This document shows, piece after piece, positions 59,708 to 64,000 of a stretch of DNA of 64,000 nt. A program made the translations under genes and the position numbers. A model generated the notes under the pieces. It did no database searches. It worked only from the letters and a program-made list of their open reading frames with translations, and was not told where the DNA came from. This DNA comes from Streptomyces lavendulae subsp. lavendulae (GTDB lineage: Bacteria; Actinomycetota; Actinomycetes; Streptomycetales; Streptomycetaceae): the NCBI RefSeq assembly GCF_002803845.1, contig NZ_CP024985.1:7513501-7577500 (forward strand). Reading direction: 5' to 3'. Position 1 is the stretch's first letter. Every line of letters starts with the position of its first letter.

Positions 59708-60180
59708 GAACACCACTTCCAGGGGGTCTGCGGGGACGATCGGTGTCGCCACAACGTAGAAGTCCCCAGTTCAGCGGCATATGTGGCGGGCCGTCACAAT
59801 CGGGCGTCGTTCTATGTATCCGACCGCCACACCGCCTGCGCGGGCGCCTCCCGCGGCCCCGGACGCGATGGCGACGACCCCTGCCGGAAATGCAGAGTTG
59901 CGCCCGCTTTGGAGGGCAGGCGCTGACTCCCGTGCTGGTTTGGTGCTGACCCAAAACCCTACGTCAGCACCCTTCGCGACCCGCCCCGTGCTGGTTCGGT
60001 GCTGGTTACGCTGCGTTGAGCGCGCCCCGTACGCGGCCAAGGCGGCACAAACCAAACCGCAGGAGTCGGGATGCCGCGTCGTCTCCCCGGGCTGCTTCGT
60101 GCCCTCATGCCGTCATCGGGTGACCGATGAAGTCGTCGAGTCCGAACGGAACGCGCTCCCTGAGATCTCCGCTGCGGGGA
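59708..60180. other. Gene-poor spacer with hairpin and direct repeats
   Basis: Beyond the MHS promoter region nothing codes convincingly. An 18-bp direct repeat with one mismatch (CGTGCTGGTTTGGTGCTG, 59931-59948; 59987-60004) flanks a 9-bp-arm hairpin GGTGCTGAC/GTCAGCACC (59942-59971). A minus-strand tail reads RERVPFGLDDFIGHPMTA near 60105-60160, perhaps the end of a gene cut by the IS remnant. Confidence 0.4.
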
Positions 60181-60626
60181 CTCCGTCGCCGGTCGACCGG
60201 CGGAAGACGGGCAGCAAACACCACCTGATCTGCGACGGACGAGGCACGCCGCTCAAAGTCATCACGACCGCCGCGAACGTCAACGACGTCACCCAGACCC
60301 TCGCCCTGGTCGACGGCCTCCCACCAGTGGCAGGCCGTCCCGGCCGACGCCCCGAGGCCCTGCTCGGGGACAAGGGCTACGACTCCAACCCCAACCGCGA
60401 TGAACTGCGTAAACGCCGGATCCTGCCCGTCATCTCCCGCAAGGGCGCCCCGAATATCAAGGACATGGGCAAGCTCCGCTACTTCGTGGAGCAGACGTCC
60501 GCCCTTCTCCACCAGCTCAAACGACTCGCCGTCCGCTGGGAACGCCGCACCGAACTCCACGACGCGCTCGTCTCCCTCGCTTGCAGCCTCATCTGCTGGA
60601 GACGCCTCAACAAGCCCGAACCATGA
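60181..60626 (+). pseudogene. Truncated IS5-family transposase
   Basis: The C-terminal part of a DDE transposase: SPVDRRKTGSKHHLICDGRGTP, ANVNDVTQTLALVDGLPPVAGRPGRR, then LLGDKGYDSNPNRDELRKRRI (second Asp), then YFVEQTSALLHQLKRLAVRWERRTELHDALVSLACSLICWRRL (Glu). The N-terminal half with the first catalytic Asp is absent and no start codon is credible, so it cannot be active. Downstream GTTACGCGCTCTTA (about 60634-60647) may be an IS end, but a matching inverted repeat was not found on the left. Confidence 0.85.
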
Positions 60627-60650
60627 TCGTGTTACGCGCTCTTATATGCC
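60181..60650 (+). mobile_element. Remnant of an IS5-type insertion sequence
   Basis: Defined by the transposase fragment; left end lost. Marks an insertion point at the border to the less typical right-hand region. Confidence 0.6.
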
Positions 60651-60850
60651 GGAGGAGGGTGCTTATCCTCGCCTGCCGTATTCCCTGGGTGCGATCAAGG
60701 TGATGGTCGAAGGACCAGGGCCACCCTCGTCGTGTGCTGCTCGGGCCGGCACTCTTCCGGGGGATTGACCTGCTGGTTCGCCGCCAACCGGAGACGCGGC
60801 GCGGTACATCTGATGGCGCGGGAGACCATCACGTCGATCCGGAGGTCCAC

Positions 60851-61921
60851 GTGCACTTTCAGCGATCCGTCGTACGGCGAACCATCGCGGTGGCCATCGC
60901 GTCAGGGCTGGTACTCCTGGCGCCTGCGCCTGCCACGGCCGCCCCGAAGCCGCCGCCGCAGCAGAAGGAATACGCCTACATCAGCAGCCTCGACGGCCAC
61001 GTGTACCCGATCGACACGAGTACCAACGAGGTCCGGGAGATCGGGGCCACCGCCGTCGGTGGCGGCCCCGACCAGGTGGCGATCACCCCCGACAACACCC
61101 GTCTCTACGTGACCAACGCCTTCAGGTACGTGTCGGCGATCAACATCGCCAAGCGGAGCGTCACGGACATCCTGTACGACAAGGACGAGCTCTCTCCCGA
61201 CAGCCTCTACGGGGAAGCGATGGCCCCGGACGGCAAGCACGTCTACGTGGCCGTCCAGAACCCCTTCGACGGGGACAAGGTGTCGGTGATCGACACCGCC
61301 ACCAACCAAGCCTCCGCCACCATCAAGGTCAGCAGGCCCGACCAGGTGGCGATCGATCCCGGCGGCAAGCGTCTCTACGTGGCCGACAGCAAGGGCAGCC
61401 TGTACGTGATCAACACCGCCGACAACCAGCTCATCGCCACCATCCGCCTCAACGAAGCGGCCAACGGTATGGCGATCAGTCCGGATGGCAAGCGCCTCTA
61501 CGCGACCGGCAACAGCGGCAACGTCTCGGTCGTCAACCTTGCGAAGCAGAAGATCGTCCGCACCATCACCGGCGCCGGCACGGGCGGGCTGGCGATCAGC
61601 CCCAACGGCAAGCGGGCCTACGTGGTCGGCGTCGACAACAAGATCATTCAGGGCAAGGTGTCCGTGATCAACCTGAAGACCAACAAGGTCACCAAGACCA
61701 TCCCGATCGGCGACATCCCGCCGTCCACCGGGTCGGGCCGGTACTTCCGTCCGTCGAAGGTGGGCCTCACCCCCGACGGGAAGAGCGCCTATGTGGTCGG
61801 CTCCTACGGCAAGTCGACACCCCAGGGGACGGTGTTCGCGATCAACACCGCGACCGACGCGGTGACCCCCATCACCGTCGGCGCCAACGACACCATGGGG
61901 GTAGCCGTCGGCCGACTGTAA
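60851..61921 (+). CDS. Secreted YncE-like beta-propeller protein
   Basis: 356 residues. The signal peptide (RTIAVAIASGLVLLAPAPATA) is followed by a seven-bladed YVTN/YncE propeller: repeats such as PDQVAITPDNTRLYVTN, SVIDTATNQASATIKV, GMAISPDGKRLYATG, GLAISPNGKRAYVVG and VGLTPDGKSAYVVG, with blades of about 45 residues. GTG 60851 follows GGAGG with 5-nt spacing. Propellers of this type bind partners or nucleic acid; there is no catalytic evidence. It stands alone in the disturbed region and has more AT-ending codons than the left genes. Confidence 0.85.
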   Translation: MHFQRSVVRRTIAVAIASGLVLLAPAPATAAPKPPPQQKEYAYISSLDGHVYPIDTSTNEVREIGATAVGGGPDQVAITPDNTRLYVTNAFRYVSAINIAKRSVTDILYDKDELSPDSLYGEAMAPDGKHVYVAVQNPFDGDKVSVIDTATNQASATIKVSRPDQVAIDPGGKRLYVADSKGSLYVINTADNQLIATIRLNEAANGMAISPDGKRLYATGNSGNVSVVNLAKQKIVRTITGAGTGGLAISPNGKRAYVVGVDNKIIQGKVSVINLKTNKVTKTIPIGDIPPSTGSGRYFRPSKVGLTPDGKSAYVVGSYGKSTPQGTVFAINTATDAVTPITVGANDTMGVAVGRL

Positions 61922-62395
61922 CGGCGGCACGAGCGCTCCGGCAGACCCCGGCGGCACGCGCCTCCTCGCCGCCCGCCGTCTCCATCAGGTGCGCGGCACC
62001 AGGACGCGCTGGAGCGTCACTGGTGCCGCCGGTGCAACCCGGAAGTCTGTGAGGATCCGCACCATGGTGCCGCGTTCGTCGCCTGGGAGCTTCTGGAGGG
62101 TTGGGCACGCCTTGAGGTTGAGGAACGAAGGGGAGAGCTCGACTTTTTGGAGTGGCTATGGGAAGGGGGCCGCGCCTTCGGACGAGTTCGCCGCCGCGGC
62201 GCACGGCTCACTGACGACCACGGCTGGCTAGAGCGTCCCCGGGGATTCGTGTCGGGAGGGTGCTGCCGTCCGTCGCGGACCTGGATTACCCCGGTCCTGG
62301 CGCCGAGTCCCGGTGTCGACCTCAGGACCTCGAAAGAGGGTGGGCCTCCAGGAGTTTCTCGATCGGCCCGTCCGGAGCGTCCTCTGATCAGCTAG
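61922..62395 (+). other. Coding-like remnant without a start
   Basis: The frame stays open after the propeller stop and from about 62009 reads like protein: ALERHWCRRCNPEVCEDPHHGAAF, then VAWELLEGWARLEVEERRG and ELDFLEWLWEGGRAFGRV. Its third-position GC is about 70 percent, lower than in neighbours. No start codon or ribosome site and no recognised family. It ends at 62395. Confidence 0.3.
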
Positions 62396-62689
62396 TCGAT
62401 CAGTCGGATGGGTCTGGAGTGCGTGCACGTGTTCTCATCACACCGCTACGATCCCGCGACCAGTGACCGGCGCCAAGCTGAAGCAGCTACGGGAACTGGG
62501 CAGGCTGGCCGAGCGACGCGGACGGAGCCTGGCGCAACTGGCGATCTCGTGGGTGCTGCGCGCCCCCCGGGCGGTGTCGGTGATCACCGGCGCGAGCAGC
62601 GTGATCCAACTGGACCAGAACCTCGATGCGCTGCACAGGGCCCGCTGCCCGAGGACGACCTGGCGGAAATCGATGCGCTGAGCCGCTGA
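62396..62689 (+). pseudogene. Aldo/keto reductase (YghZ-like) pseudogene with internal deletion and frameshifts
   Basis: The frame at 62396 reads SISRMGLECVHVFSSHRYDPATS, equivalent to the middle of L-glyceraldehyde-3-phosphate reductase-type AKRs. It then jumps (about 62463, different frame) to KLKQLRELGRLAERRGRSLAQLAISWVLRAPRAVSVITGASSVIQLDQNLDAL, near the C-terminus, skipping more than 100 residues. A second shift near 62640 restores PEDDLAEIDALSR and the stop at 62687. The barrel core and cofactor site are lost, so it is non-functional. Confidence 0.75.
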
Positions 62690-62803
62690 ACGACACATGT
62701 GGCCGTGACGCGATCTGGAGCTGCTCCGATGTGGGCAAGCATGAAGCCTGCGGTTCTCCACGCTCTTGGGCTGCATGGAGATGGATGCCTCGCGGACTCC
62801 TGA

Positions 62804-62956
62804 AACTGGATCGGACGCTGCAACGAGGAGAAAGTACAGGCGCGCAAGGACTGGATGGAAGGCACTCGCTACGGCGAAGTGAAGGGCTGTGACGGCCCCC
62901 CGATCCCCGTTCCCCAACTCCCGCCGGTGCCGCTGAAAGCACGCGGAGGGGTGTGA
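62804..62956 (+). other. Short coding-like remnant of about 50 residues
   Basis: Between two stops the frame reads NWIGRCNEEKVQARKDWMEG, then TRYGEVKGCDGPPIPVPQLP and PVPLKARGGV, with mostly C/G third positions. No start codon upstream of an internal ATG; not recognised. The rest of 62690-63165 shows nothing else. Confidence 0.25.
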
Positions 62957-63165
62957 AGGTTCTCTCCGGGCCCTCGACGTTTCCCGGGTGTGACCAGCTG
63001 GGGTCAGCTTTGTCAGGACGGGCCGGCCTACGGCAAGCTGTCGCACTGGCCCGCTGACGCCCCAGTCCTGCCGTCCGGCTGCGGCGGGTGGATGCCTCGG
63101 TACTTCACCGACGGGTACGGGGTGAGGGTTTGCCTGTCGGTGCTCCGGCCGTAGGCGCGCGTGGT

Positions 63166-64000
63166 TCACAGTCCGGATGCGGCGGTGGTCTGGTCGTCGT
63201 TCAGCCGGGCTCGCCACTCGCTGACGTATTCGTCGGGCATGGAGGCCAAGCGGGCGATCTCGGCGTCGCCGCGTCCGTCGGACCAGGCGAGGATCCGCGT
63301 CACGGTGCGGTTTCGTCCGGCGCGGAACTCCTTGAGCAGGTTTTCGAGGCGTTCGACTTCCTCGCCTTCGAAGACGAGTTGCCGGTCGACGGCGGCGCGT
63401 TCCTCGGCGCGCAGGCGCCGGAGGTAGGAGCTCAGTCCGGTCAGGACGAGCCCGTGTTCTCGCGCGGCGTTCTGGAACCTCTCGGTCAGGTCCGTCAGCA
63501 CGCAGTCGGGGACGTCGGCGAGGGTGGCTCCGAGGGGTTTGGCCGCCTCCCAGGTGCTCTTGCCGGTCTCTGTTGTCTCCAGCCAGGTGCGGGCGTCTGT
63601 CGGGGTACGGTCGCCGCACGCCTGCGCGCGGTAGGCGTACAGGGCGGCGCGGTTGCCGTAGAAGGTGAAGCCGTCCTCGATCCGCCGCTCGGCGGTATGG
63701 CAGGTCCTTCCCGGGACTCCCCCGTAGCCGGTGTCGGGATGGTAGTCGGCGTAGGCGTCGAGTTCGGCGTCGCTGGCCACGCCCCAGGAGGGCTCGCACA
63801 GCTCGGGGTTGGCGGCGAGGAAGGCGGCGACCTCCACGCGCCAGGCGGGGGCCGGTGTCGTGCGCGGCCTGGGCCAGTGGAGAGTGCCGGAGGGGCCGAG
63901 GGTGTGGGTGGTGGTGTGCTCGATGTCGTCCCAGGCGGTGGCGGCCTCGGCCGACCACTCCAGTTCGCCGTCCGGCCCGATCCGGTGGATCGAGTCGACG
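63166..64000 (-). CDS. Unrecognised protein, 5' end cut off by window
   Basis: At least 277 residues; the frame is open to the right edge, so the true start lies outside. Early text is Trp-rich (ELEWSAEAATAWDDIEHTTT, TLHWPRPRTTPAPAW). A middle region has Cys residues (NPELCEPSWGV, RTCHTAERR, AQACGDRTP, DCVLTDL). The C-terminal third is helical and charged, with a coiled-coil-like stretch (LRRLRAEERAAVDRQLVFEGEEVERLENLLKEF) and a possible small HTH (RGDAEIARLASMPDEYVSEWRARL). Not assigned. Actinomycete-like codon use; lies next to pseudogene debris, so it may belong to an integrated element. Confidence 0.6.
   Translation of the reverse strand, partial: VDSIHRIGPDGELEWSAEAATAWDDIEHTTTHTLGPSGTLHWPRPRTTPAPAWRVEVAAFLAANPELCEPSWGVASDAELDAYADYHPDTGYGGVPGRTCHTAERRIEDGFTFYGNRAALYAYRAQACGDRTPTDARTWLETTETGKSTWEAAKPLGATLADVPDCVLTDLTERFQNAAREHGLVLTGLSSYLRRLRAEERAAVDRQLVFEGEEVERLENLLKEFRAGRNRTVTRILAWSDGRGDAEIARLASMPDEYVSEWRARLNDDQTTAASGL

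Overview
The window is about 64 kb of very GC-rich actinomycete chromosome, almost certainly Streptomyces. The evidence is near-saturated G/C at third codon positions, abundant GTG/TTG starts and GTGA/ATGA gene overlaps, GC-rich hairpin terminators, and product types typical of the genus: secreted phospholipases D and C, two P450s, SpoIIE-type phosphatases, a HelD-like RNA polymerase factor, MurR/RpiR, YtrA-type GntR, XRE-cupin and CdaR-like regulators. No rRNA, tRNA, CRISPR array or replication origin was seen.

Layout. 1-9.2 kb: a truncated radical-copper-oxidase (kelch) gene, a HelD-like ATPase, a P450, a two-gene VWA/membrane cassette, an RpiR regulator and a small conserved gene. 9.2-16.4 kb: secreted phospholipase D, a small secreted peptide, then an operon of SsuC/B/A-type ABC transporter plus arylsulfotransferase, divergent from an XRE-cupin regulator with a 39-bp dyad between them, and a GNAT. 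16.4-27.8 kb: a membrane D,D-carboxypeptidase with a long disordered cytoplasmic arm, a YtrA-type GntR/ABC operon, a methyltransferase, a secreted multidomain GH31 enzyme, and an MFS exporter with its TetR. 27.8-41.7 kb: a membrane protein, an ArsR-like regulator, an aldo/keto reductase, an S9 peptidase, two convergent PP2C phosphatases, a hydrolase/MDR oxidoreductase pair with a divergent LysR, and a Tat-exported phospholipase C. 41.9-51.1 kb: a second P450, small secreted proteins, a NarL-type two-component system with a SHOCT protein, SRAP, two GNATs, a sulfite-oxidase-like enzyme and a methyltransferase. 51.1-59.7 kb: metQNI, a second YtrA-type GntR/ABC locus, a GAF/PucR-type regulator and an MHS-family transporter.

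59.7-64 kb differs: a truncated IS5-type transposase, a secreted beta-propeller protein, an aldo/keto reductase pseudogene with an internal deletion and frameshifts, unassigned coding-like remnants with lower third-position GC, and an unrecognised gene running off the right edge. It reads as a decayed insertion region.

Most interesting regulatory themes. Two paralogous YtrA/ABC loci 36 kb apart share an operator architecture (CCACTA-N6-TAGTGG). A two-component system is bracketed by two palindromes with the same core and 8-bp spacing. A sulfonate-type transporter is in one operon with an arylsulfotransferase. Many genes have a TANNNT hexamer 6-7 nt before the start codon, which suggests leaderless transcripts.
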